The position numbers and the translations under genes are program-made. Below, piece after piece: positions 11,601 to 23,000 of a stretch of DNA of 64,000 bases. The first letter of the stretch is position 1, and the number at the start of each line of letters is the position of its first letter. The notes below the pieces were generated by a model. That model made no database searches and was not told the origin of the DNA. It worked only from the letters and a program-made list of their open reading frames with translations. Source of the DNA: Promerops cafer (taxonomy: Eukaryota; Chordata; Aves; Passeriformes; Nectariniidae); NCBI GenBank assembly GCA_013398275.1, contig VZSE01008388.1, positions 2,192,494 to 2,256,493 of the forward strand. Direction: 5' to 3'.

Positions 11601-14600
11601 CTCTCAAGGGTGGAGACATGCCTCAGGCTCAGGAAGGGGGGATGGTGCACCTGGACATGGTAGGGGAGCAGGACTGGGCAGCAGGGACAGGAGCTGCCTG
11701 GTGGCTTGACAGAGGAGTGGTGGAGCTGAAGAGGAGAAACTGATACTAAGGTTCATCCTGGCATGTCTAGTCAGGCAGGAAAGTTCAGAGCAGAAAACTG
11801 GGCTCTCCCTTCCATCTCCTGGCATGGGACACTACCGGCAAAGAGGGTTTCCCCCTAAGTGTTGGTGAGAGACCGCAGTGCCCTGGGCCAAAGGCAGCTG
11901 CTGTAATTCTCCTTATGGTTCAGGTTACGAGCACAGATACCCAGAGATGGCCTGTCCCTGTTCTGGCGCATGGCCTCTCCATGGTGGAGTGGTCCCATCT
12001 CCTGGCAAATACACATCACCCACCACAGCTCTGGGCTGTGCAGCAGTCAGGTGTCTGCTCTTCCTGAGACCTGTGCCTGCTCTCTGCCGTATCCACGCTG
12101 GTGATGACGATTCCTTTGGCAGGTCAGTCGATGGCCCAATCTGCTCCTCTCAGGATAGCCTTCTCCCTTATATCTAACCTGAGTTCTCCCTGCTGTATCT
12201 TAATCCCATTACTTCTCCACCATTGACTGGTGAGTCTAATTGGCTGTTCCTTTTTCTCATGGCCTTCCTGACACAAGTAAGCCTGTTATCTGCAGCCTTC
12301 TCTTCAACAATCCCAGAGTCTTGATCTCACTTGCCAGACCCTGGCTTGAGTGGTGGTGCAGAAGTTTTCACTGTGTAGTGAGTATGTCACTCCTGCTCTG
12401 AGCCTGGCCTGGGCAAGAGGGCCAAAGGTACAAGCAATGCCTTGGTCTGCCAGGGTGGCTCTGTCCTCATTTCTGGTGCAGAAGATCTCTTCAAAGTGAG
12501 CGGACTATATAGATCTGCTGGCCGCTTACACAAGGAAAGCAGGACAGCATGCATCACCCTCTGGGAAGGTCAAAGCTGGGTGCTTGTCAGTATGATGGGG
12601 GCAATAACTAGGAGAATCTCTGCAGTCAGATGGCTTTGGTTTTTTCCATTCATCATTCAAACATTGCAGTTTTCCATGGGCTGAGAGTCAGGCTCAGCAT
12701 TGCACTTAGCAGCAGGCTTTCCTCATGTACCAGAAGGAGGGATGCAGAAATGCTACCAGCTCCTCTTTGTGGACCTTCATGGTGCTAATGCAACTCAGAA
12801 GAGGGCTAGTCCTTACTGCTGCAAGGCTGGAGAATTAGTTTGGGCTATTTGTTTCCCCTTGTTGTCAATATACTTGTCAGGTACTTAAAAGCTTTTCTGA
12901 ACTAGAGACAAAAAGAGAGAGAGAAGAAGTGTGTGAGAAGCTCTGAATTAGCTGATCATCAAGACACATCACCACCCATTTATCTACCTTTCAACACAGT
13001 GGAAGCTTCCCACATAGTGCCTAGCACCTTGCTTGTGTAGAACCAGTCGATGACACCAACCAGCCAAGTGGTACTTCCTTGAGCTCTCTGTGTGTCATGT
13101 CTCATTCCACGCCAAGGAGGGAGGTTTCAGAGAGGGCTGTCAGGGTGAGCAGCTGTAGGTGCATTCATTAGGATGGGGAGAGGGAATCTGAGCCTATGGC
13201 CAAGGCCAGGCCTTCCAGGCAAATACACAGTATTAAGGCTGGGGAAGCTGCTGTTCATCTCTTGTCAAACAAATGCACCCCCCTTCCTTTCTGCTCCCCA
13301 TAAAATGCACATTAGAAATCCAGCTGCTCCCTGCCCTCTTTGTTGTCTCTTCACTCAAGAGGCTGCAGAGTTGTTTAATAATTGATGGATGCCCATGGGG
13401 TGAGAACTGCAGGAAAATACTTATTAAGTAGAAGTTAAGAAAGTTGAGTAGCATCCCATGCCAGTAAAACAGCACCTGCTGATTAGCAGGTGGGACAAAT
13501 AACGCCTTTTAAGCTCACCTTCCAGCCTTTCCAACCACAGCTTCTGTACTGCTGTCTAATGTCACCAGGGTGCTGCCTTTAGCAGGGTACCAACTTTGCT
13601 GCAGTGTGCTCCCACTCTGCTGCAGTCACTGTAGGGGCTGGGTCTGAAATGCTACACCAGCACCAAGATGTTGTATTACCAAAGAGCTGTAAGTCTCAAG
13701 CTGGGATATGTCCTTCTGATCATGTTTCATTCATATTCAGTGGTTAGAATAAAGTCTGTAGGAATATGATCTGGATCCAGGTAATGTCAGAAATGAAATA
13801 TAGTTTAAGTGATAGCTCTATCTGGTGCTGCTGCCTCCTGTGATGCACTTGGGCCTACATTCTCCACTGAGCCAGGTATGCATGGGGACCAAAGGCTGGT
13901 TCATAGGACCTGGGACCCCCGTGGGGACTTGGGGCTGAGCCTGCCTAGGGATGTTTTCCCTGTGGGCATTCTGGAAAAAGTGGAAAGGGGTCATAGTCAT
14001 ACTTCAGGTAGAAATTAATGGGCTATGTTCATTCCTAGTGTAATTTTACTGAAGCCAGTGCTACCATACTAATGTGAGGTTGGCTTAGCAGCTCCTCAGA
14101 GGGGTCTGTCCCTGAGTCCAGAAAAATTGCTCTGTCACAGTGTTGATTTGATGCATAGATTTTGTGTTGGGACTTGGCCAACATGAATGAATGTTGAATA
14201 TCTGTAGTTTCTACAAGCAGTGGGTTGAATCGTTCTGCTCTACTGCCTCTATCACAGCTGCTCTGCCAAGGGAACATTATGCCCATGGATGTGATCTCGT
14301 CAACTCCCTTTAAAGCAAGCTAACAAGCAAATTGACCTCCACAGCACCTCCACAGCACTGGGAGAGGAGCCTTCTCCTACAGGACCATAGCCTTTCCGCC
14401 GCTGAGGTAAAAGAGGTCCCAAGGACAGAACTGAACCTGCAAGACCCATGGCCTCATGGCCTGCCCTTCCTCCTTCCCTCTTTACCTCATGTCTGTCTTG
14501 GGGGAGGGACAGTTTCCCTGTGGAGTTCAACAAGCTCCTCTTCTGCGGCTCGTAAACAGGCTCTACTAACAGGTATATCATCCACCTATGCAACTCTTCC

Positions 14601-17600
14601 AGAAGCTGCCAGATTTTCAGGAGCTCGTTACAATGTGCAGCACGGCCATCCAGCACTGAGAATAAGCACAGCGGCTGCTGGAAAGCTAAGTGGGTTTTAT
14701 TCCTCCCCCATTCCCCAGGAAGACTCTTTTTGTTGGGCCATTTTGTTTGTTCGTTTGTTTGGTTTTTGTAAACTTCATTTGGGGGAAATGAAGCTTGTGA
14801 GAAATTGGTGCCCATCCTGAACCCTCCCCAGTCCTTTGAACTCTGTGAATGGATGGATCACCTACTGTGATTATAATTTAGTGGATTTTGTAGAACAAAA
14901 TAACTTCACAAACAGACACTTGAGGTTCTTTCACTCTCCATCAGCACAAGCTGCTTCTGCAATCTTAGCTACTCACATTAGTGAAAGAAAAAGCCTAGCT
15001 AGAATGTGGTGAGATGACGTAGTACTTTGTATCAGTCCCATGGTCCCAACATCCATTAGCAGCGCCGTCAGCTGCCGTGACATGAATTCAGACTTTGGAT
15101 GGCAGCCCATGAACCAATCAGGGTGAAAGTTTGGAAAATCCCAAGCCTGAGTCTATGCACGTTTCCAGAAGCAGATGCAGAGGGAGGATCAGCTGAAAGC
15201 AGGCATCACCTCCTGCTCGGCCCTGGCAGAAGCTGGTGGGCTCTGTTTGTGCTGCACCTGTTCCCCAGGAAGAGCCTGTCCCCAGGGGCTGAGCAGAGGG
15301 GAGCGAGAGGAGCGGTGTGTCTGGTAGAGCAGCACTGCTCAGCTGACTGGGGAAACAGCAGTGACAACTAGACCCCAAAATAACAGGATTTTACTTTGGA
15401 AATGCCAACGGCATTTTCAAACTGAAATGCCACTAGAAGGCCTTAACAGCTGTAGAAGTGTTTCACATTGCTGTTCCTTGCTTAAAAAAAAAAAAAAAAA
15501 GAAAAAGATTTTTGGTGATGATGTGGGTTTAAATTCTCCACTCCTTCCATCTCTGTTAGTAATGTGCCATGCTGGTGGAGAAGGAATGCCCAAGGCAGAT
15601 CAGGATGGTGGCCCTGCAGCTTTGCAGTGGGGTAGGTTTATCAGGAATGAAGGCCAGAGTTTCAAATCTTTGAAACTTCACACCACCCCTGGAGGTGTGA
15701 CATGGCCATCCACCCAGACATGGCATGGTGGAGTTCTGCGTGCTCGTGCACAGCTGGGATCTGTGGCTCTGTGGAGGGTTGATATGTTTGTGGCTTTGGT
15801 GTGGTGACACCCATCCACACTTACAGCTAGGGCTTTTCAGGGTGACAGGGCATCGCTTGTTCCTCGTGAGAGGAAACTCCTGACCTGGTTTCTGTGAGGA
15901 GATGGTGTGAAGTGTCATTTGCTGCAGCCAGTGGCAGGGAGCAGGGATAAAAGCATAGAGCAAGCTGTGTTTGAGAACAAGCTAATCCATTGCTGGCTTC
16001 CTGAAACTGGAGAGCTGCCGGATCTGCTCCCTGGACAACGCTTTCCAGCTCTTCTCACTCTCCCCAAACCCGATGTGCGAACTGTCATTCCTCTGAGCTA
16101 GCCAAAGCAACCCCCTCCCCTGAACTCCTCCAAGGCCGTGCATTCACACCATTTTGGTCCCCTCCCTGCTGGGCGCCATGAAATGCCAGCAGATGCATGA
16201 TGACCACAGGCATGCTGGTGGCCAGACCTCACCATAGCCTGACTGGGCACAGCCTTCCAGCAGTGCTCCCTGCCCTGGCGTGCCCACTGCTTGCTTGCTG
16301 CGGAGCAACCGCAGCACATCCTGACGTCACTTTGGCATCACTTTGTGCTTTCCCAGAGAATTTCGCAGCATTTGTCCTAAGTTAGAAAACAGAAGGCCTT
16401 GAGGTTTTGGTGTTCCTGGTCTCCAGACCAGGGAGGAGAGGAGACACAGGTCAGCTGTTGCAGCAGTGAGGGACCAGGGGACAGCATCATGGTGAAAGCA
16501 GCGTATCTGCTGGGGAAGTCTGCAAACATGGGCTCTGTGCTTCTCTGCTGGGGCCAAGGGCAGCTGACAGAGGGCAGAATAGGATGTGCTCAGCAAGACA
16601 TGGGAGGAAGAGAGCTGGTTGAGAACATCTGTAAAAGGTTTTGCAAAGGTGCTGGTTTTCACAGGCGACAGAAGGCAAAATGGGGCAGGAGGATGTGGTG
16701 CTGGAGCAACGTTGCTGCAAGGCAGGGAGGGTGGGGGGGGAATGGAGCAGGGCATTTGATAGAGAAGCTCGGGCACAGAGTGGGCTTTCAAAGCAATCTG
16801 GCTGAGGAGAAAGGCAGGAGGTATTCCTAAGGCCTTGTCTCCCTGCACTGTTGGAGCAGGAATGTCGCCTCCAAGCCCAGCACTGACAGCTTGAGCACGT
16901 GTCATCGACCACGATGGCTAATGCAGCCACAAGGTGTAAATGTCACTAATGAATAAATTGCCTTGTGCCTTGGAGAGGCTAATCCATCACAGCCAGACAC
17001 AGGGATCTGACAAGCCTGGCTATTTCAGGCATACCCTGTAGGGAGGAGGAATGCTTCGTTTCTGAGCCGTCCCCTCCACCTAGGGAAGCCGATGCAGGGC
17101 TTGGCTCTGCGCCACTTCCCATCTTCCCAGCCACATGAGCTCAGGCTTCATTCCTTTTCACTGCAACTGAAGAAGCATGAAAGGATCTAGATTAGCCAAA
17201 AGTGCCCTGTCAGCAGGGTGGTACATGGGGCTAACAGGTGACTGAGGTTGGAAGGAAGTTGTTGGACACAGGGCACAGGTGCTGTAGGGGTGATGGAATA
17301 CAGTAGTGGGTCCCCAGTGATTGGGAGAGCTTGTGTTAGCTGTCTGGGTGTTTTTCAGGCCAGGAGTGCTTGGCACTATGTTTTAGAAGTGTGCTGTTTC
17401 CTCCTCACCCCACTGTGCTGTCCCAGAGGCAGTGCACAAGACCACCATTTGCAGGACCCCCTGTGCTGTTGAACCCCAGCCATCAGCACCTTGGCTGACT
17501 GCAGAGGGCCAGCAGGTACCAAACGGGCAGGGACAGCTCAGCCTAGACAAATCCAGCTCCATGGGAGCAAAGGGAGGCTGAACAAAGCAACCATTTCTGT

Positions 17601-18907
17601 GCACAGCCTCTGCTCATCGTTGTGGCAGCCTGCTCCTCCGCCTCAAGTCGGTGCTCAAAATCAACCTGCCATCCTGTTTGTGACATATGCCAGTGTGACA
17701 CCTTGCAAATCGATGCCTGGGTCTCTGTGAGCACAAACCGCCAGGCTTGGGAAGCTGGCCACTGTCTCCCGCTGCCGTGTGCGCTCTGCTCAGAGCAGCG
17801 GAAGCCGGGCTCGCCATCTGCTGTGGGAGGGAGCCAGCCGGGTGCCCCTGCTCCGGCCTGATGGGACACCCACTGGCACAGCCCAAGTGCGAGCCCTCGT
17901 GTCATTCCCCCTTCTTTACCTTCCGGTCACCCGTCTCTCACCATCCCTCTGGCACAGACCCATGGGTGAGGGGATGCTCCCAGCTTGACTCTGCTGAGTG
18001 CTGCTGATGCTAAGTTGGTGGGTGGTGGCAGTGCCCAAGCTCATTCCCTCTTCCAGATGGAGGCCCACACATGACCCCCCTCCTCAAAGCCTGCCAGTAC
18101 TCCTTGGAGATAGATCTAATGGGAGAGCTAAGGTATCTGTTCTGGCCCTACACTCAGCACAGAGCGACCAGCTAGTTACCCACCCTGTGGTAGCTGGGCC
18201 TGGAACTGACAAGTGACCCACCAACAGCAGGAATGTTCACACTCCAACAATCTGCTGTTGCTGTCTGGCCAGAGTGTGTGGCATTTGAAATGGTTTCAAC
18301 CCTTGCAGACTGGCAGGTAGTTGACTGTTGGTCTTGGGTGTGGGCAAGTGGTGCAGGCTGCTTGGTTTGGACTTTGCTTTTTGGCCAAGAGATTGATGGG
18401 AGAGAGGGCAAAGAGTTCTCCAGGCAACAGCTACCTGTCCAGGCATTCCTGTGTGTGGCAGCCCAGGAGTGGGTTTGAAGGGTGCTTAAGTGGTGTTAAG
18501 AGTCTCAGCTGTTAGCAGGAAAATGAGCAGAGAATATCCTGGAAAGCAAGTCAGAAGTTGTTCTGGTGATGACATGTTTTCCCAAGCCCTTTTCTTTCCA
18601 TCCCTTGTCCTCACTGGCTCTGGTGGCCAATTCCTCCTCATGTGTCTGCTAGCATGTCTGCAGGATCTCACCGCTGCCCACCAAGCATGAGCTTTCATTG
18701 CACAACTGGCTGACCAGCTGCAGCCCTGTCCTTGGAGCTACAGGCAGGCTTGCCTAGGACCAGGCCACCCCCATTGAACCTCCACCCTTGCTGCTGGAGC
18801 TGTTGCTTCATCAGCCTGATGCTGATCTGGGTCTTTTCTGCTGTTTATGAACATGAGTTCTCATCTCATTGAGGTGTGTCATCCAGTGAAAATATTTTGT
18901 AAATGCA

Positions 18908-18919
18908 AATAAAAATAAA
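18908..18919 (+). terminator. Tandem AATAAA poly(A) signals
   Basis: Two abutting AATAAA hexamers in an AT-rich stretch. If TMEM151B transcription reaches this far they would define an internal 3' end. Confidence 0.35.
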
Positions 18920-19419
18920 TAAGTATATTCAATACCTCGGTCTCGAGGATGGGAAACAAGTAGTGGGAGATGGTAGGGAGGTTTCACAGCTGCTACTGCT
19001 GGTTAGGAATTCTTCTGGATGTAGCCCCTGGAGCATCCATCAATAGTTGGGAAGGGAGCTACACAAACCTGTGAGGGCTTGGGGCTGAGCCCTGTCAGCA
19101 CCCTTGTGTGGCCCCTGCTGTCAGGGCAGCCTCGCACTCCATCCTTTCTGATCTATATGGGCGTGACACGGTGCAGGTAAAGGTCCTGTCGGCCAGGGGC
19201 CAGTGGCACTGTCGGTGTCTGTATCCATCAGGGCAAGGCAGAAGCGGGTACGTGGCGAATAAATTCTTTTGTGAACACTGGGAAACGGTTTTTACTTTTC
19301 AACTCTGTCAATATGATCTAGCTCTGTCTGTCTCTCTATATATGTACAAACAGTATATCACAATGTTGCCTTTTTTGTTGGAAATATCAAAGTACAAAGA
19401 TTGTAAACCAAATCGGTGT

Positions 19420-19425
19420 AATAAA
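19420..19425 (+). terminator. Distal candidate poly(A) signal, plus strand
   Basis: AATAAA followed about 20-35 bases later by a GT-rich stretch (gaggtggttgccagcagtg). Upstream are TGTACAAA- and TGTAAA-type elements. This is the best-looking 3' end between TMEM151B and TCTE1. Confidence 0.5.
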
Positions 19426-19821
19426 AGTTTCAGATGATTCACTGAGGTGGTTGCCAGCAGTGGGTCTGTGAGCACTGGTGTTGGGCAGGGCTGGGAGGCA
19501 TGGGAAGCTCCTGCATTGCTCAGAGGGTGGGAGGGGATGGAAGTCAACCCACTTGTTTAATTCCCTTATATCTCCTGAGCAGGGTGGTCAATGGACCAAC
19601 TCACTCAAGTATGTGCCTTGTCCCATACTCAGGTGACTACAGCCTGTAGAGCAAAAGGAAGCTGCTCCATTTTGCTCCAAGCCCAAGGAAGCTGCACTGT
19701 TTTCAAGCTTTGAGCTGTGTGGACCAGTAGTCCTGAAGGGACCCCTCTAGCTTGAAGTTATGCAAAACACAGATTGTTTTGGACAGGTTTGCACAGAAGA
19801 GCACTACTAGGTAGGGTAAGC

Positions 19822-19883
19822 ATCTCACTTCCTGTGATGCTTTTATAAGCTGGAGCACATAAAAGCATCACAGGAGGTGAGAT
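19822..19883. repeat. 25-bp inverted repeat with a 12-base loop
   Basis: The arms at 19822-19846 and 19859-19883 are reverse complements except at one position, with loop 19847-19858. In plus-strand RNA the odd pair is a U.G wobble (19829 with 19876), so all 25 positions pair; in minus-strand RNA it is an A.C mismatch. The size resembles a short pre-miRNA hairpin, but a small palindromic repeat or transposon relic is equally possible. It lies between the convergent ends of TMEM151B and TCTE1. Confidence 0.85.
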
Positions 19884-20069
19884 TTAGGGTGCAGTGTGAG
19901 AGAGGGCTACAGTGCCTTGAGATCAAATGTTAGTCTCCAATTAAGTCACAGGTTGGATGATGGGGGTTTGGGAAAGGCTGCAGTGGCAGCCACAAGTTAA
20001 GTGTTTCTCAGAAAAGTAAATAAAACCAAGACTCTGAAATAAAGTGTTTCCAAGACTGCACACCCAAAG

Positions 20070-23000
20070 CTCATTGCTCCCTGGAGCACTTTATTCAGAG
20101 GGGCTCAGTGGTGGGGTGCTGCAGAGATCCCATCCTCACCGCTTCCCGATTGGCCCACACAATTTCGTGAATGAGGAAATCAGTCTCCTGTTCTACCCCT
20201 GCGTGGCGGAGATCAAGCCCGGTCAAAGTCTTGTTGTTTGCCAGCCCTTCAAGCAGCTGCTTCCCACCATCCTGCAAAAGGATGAGAGGGGATGGTTAAA
20301 GAAGGACATCCAAACCAGAAGTGTATTGCTCATTTTCCCTCCTCCCCAGGGCAACTTCTGCTGCTGTCAGTGGGAGGTCCATGAGATGGTGCCAAAAGGG
20401 ATAAAGGCCTCCATCCAGGTCCGAAATGTTGCTCACAGGAGAAGTGCAGAGGAGGAGTGTAACCTTATGCAGCTCTCTGTGACATGACACATGCTAATGA
20501 CACCCTCCGGGTACCATGTCAGGAGTTCTCAAGCTCATGCTGGTTAATAACACATGTGGCAATGATAACCTGAGAGGAGTCTGCTCCCCCCTGTCCCCTG
20601 GTTCCCAGCTTACTGCTGGCTGGGGACAAATGGATTAGAGTGCTGTTCCTCATCTTGGCAGTTGTGAGAGCCCCAGAACTGGCAGTTTTCTGTCTGGATG
20701 CCTTTTCCCAGGCTGGATTGGCTTTCCTGAGGGGAATATCTCATGTAACTGAAGACCAGCCTGCATGAGACACAAAATGTGATGTAGCCTTAGGGAGGCA
20801 ACCCACTCTGAGGCATTTCCCCGCCATACATGAAGCACTGTATTTAGGGATGTGACAATTTCAACTTTTTCTGCTGTTGCTATTCCCTTTCAGGTACCAA
20901 ATACACCTCCTGCCCCTTCTCCTCCATCCAGATAGTCCCCTGATCCCAACACCCGGTCTCTTAGCCCTTTTGCCAAAAAGGGCAGAGCAAAAAGGACTGG
21001 GAAGAGGTCTCTTTTTAATGAGGTACTGAAGTCAGAATTGAATGTATCTCTAGCAAAACCCCCAATTTTCCCAAAGATAATACTACCATGGAACTGCCAT
21101 AGGACATCACAAATGGGTAACAGGAGAGCTCATCAGAAGGAAAATACTAAGCACAGAGATTATTATTTACTAAACAAAAATCCTTCTACCCTTTCCAACC
21201 TTTGCCCCCTTATATCATTAAACTCAAATGGTTTTCCACGTCCAGGACCATAAAACTCAGAACTCACAAAATGTTTTCTGCTACCAAATCCTTTTAAAAC
21301 CCTTGTCAAACACATTGATGCCAATATTCCTGCCAGCAGGGACAGCTGGTCTTGCTGTCTCTTTATTTGACAGTGAGAATAATTGAGGCAGCACAGAAAG
21401 TTTAAAAGCCAGCATGATTGCTTTTGGCTGTCTAGTTTCAGATTTCTAAAGCTCTTTTTAATCAGCAGAAGAGAAGCGGTCTGGTTTGTGGGCATGTTGC
21501 ACACTGCAGCTCTTAGGGATGTAGTAAGATCTGTGGATGCTCTTCTGTCTAGAAAATGTAAGCCTGTGTTTTAGGAGCCACTTACAAGCACACAGACATA
21601 ACACCCCTGACCCACCGCACCGCTCCCGGGCCGCAGGGTGAGTTAAGGAAGCTCAACAACCAAGCCAATTTTCTAACAGTCTCCTCTGATCGTGTGATGG
21701 ACAGGAGAAATTCTGGGAAGGGTGACACACTCTGTGTGCTGCTGAGTGACAGATGGCACAGCAGATCCAAAGCACAGAGGATATGCATGAGACCCTCATC
21801 TCATGCTGCCTGTCATTAACTACGCTCACGTGTGCGAAGCGTCTGTGATTTTTCCCAGACATGCTTCCTGGTTTTCAGTCTCCTGGAGGGAAAATCCCTC
21901 TCTGCCCAAAAGCCCAAAGCCTCAAAGACAGATTAAGCACTATGAACAGAGCTACATGTAACAAGTGAGGTAAATGCATGTTCATGCAGAGCTGTCCTTC
22001 TCTTTCCTGACATCTGCTACAGTCTCTTCCCTGCTCACAACTGATTGTTATCATAGCAAGAATGCAAAATGAATGATGCATTTGCCTCTGTGGCTTTGAG
22101 ATAGGATCTGCTTTGCAAGGCCACCACACAGGCTCACAGACTGCAGGCAGAAGAGGCTTCACTTACCAGCCCCAGGTGGTTACATGAGAAGTTGATGCTC
22201 CTCAGAGTGGTGTTCTGAGCCAGGACCTGGGAGAACACTGCTGCGGTTGGCTCTGACAGGTTATTACTTCCCAGATGGAGGGACTTCAGGCTGGTGTTGG
22301 TCAGCAGGGCATGGCCAATCGCTTCCCCGCCTTTGTCCTCCACAAAGTTGAGGCGCAGATTCAGGGAGGTCAGGGTGGAGCTCTCAGCCAGGCCTTGAGC
22401 AAGCGCCTGAGCTCCCAGGTGACAGATCTGGTTGTTACACAGATCGAGGGTTTCTAATCTGCTGTGGCTGATCAGCTTGCCAAGAGCTTGTGCCCCGTGG
22501 TCCCTGATGAGATTGTGGGACAAGTCCAGCTCCAACAAGCAAGGGTGATGCTGCAAGTTACGGGCCAGGAGCTTGATCTTGTCATCATCCACTTTGCTTC
22601 GTGTCAGCTTGAAAACCTGTGGGCATAAAAACCAGGGTCACTACAACAGCCAGTGCTTTGGACTGAGCTTTGTACAAGATCATCACGGAGTTAAACCTAT
22701 GGTCCACCAGACAGGATTCATCTCCCTTCACTTCAGACACCTTTAACTAGCAGGCTCAAGTAGTTGCCTTCCTAGTGGCCAGATACTTCCAGCAAGCAGG
22801 CCATGCCACTGATGTCTCATGCCTATTCTAGGGAAAAAGGGTTTGCCTCCTGGAAATGCCTATTCCTCTCCTCTGACTGCACAAGATCTCTAACTGGGGG
22901 CTAAATTAAAGCAAGATGAAGCTGTCCAAACATCTGCAGCAACTAGCAACAGAACCCACCGCAGATCACAGTCAAACCTGAATGAATGTGCACCAGTGGT

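Larger units (their letters stand above)
8387..19440 (+). other. Downstream of TMEM151B: possible long 3' UTR, otherwise geneless
   Basis: Eleven kilobases with no supported coding exon. Candidate poly(A) signals on the plus strand are AATAAA at 8684-8689, tandem AATAAA at 18908-18919, and AATAAA at 19258-19263 and 19420-19425. The last lies in an AT-rich stretch with TGTAAA- and TGTACAAA-type motifs that looks like a genuine 3' end. Membrane proteins expressed in brain often have multi-kilobase 3' UTRs, so the whole stretch could be TMEM151B UTR with alternative ends. The sequence alone cannot decide. A pure A run at about 15484-15500 is a simple repeat. Confidence 0.4.

Noticed and set aside
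15484..15507. Poly(A) run as the tail of a processed pseudogene
   Set aside because: The upstream sequence has no recognisable gene copy and I saw no target-site duplication; treated as a simple repeat.
16327..16930. 147- and 192-codon minus-strand frames
   Set aside because: Overlapping frames with low-complexity composition and no recognisable domain; no promoter or splice support.
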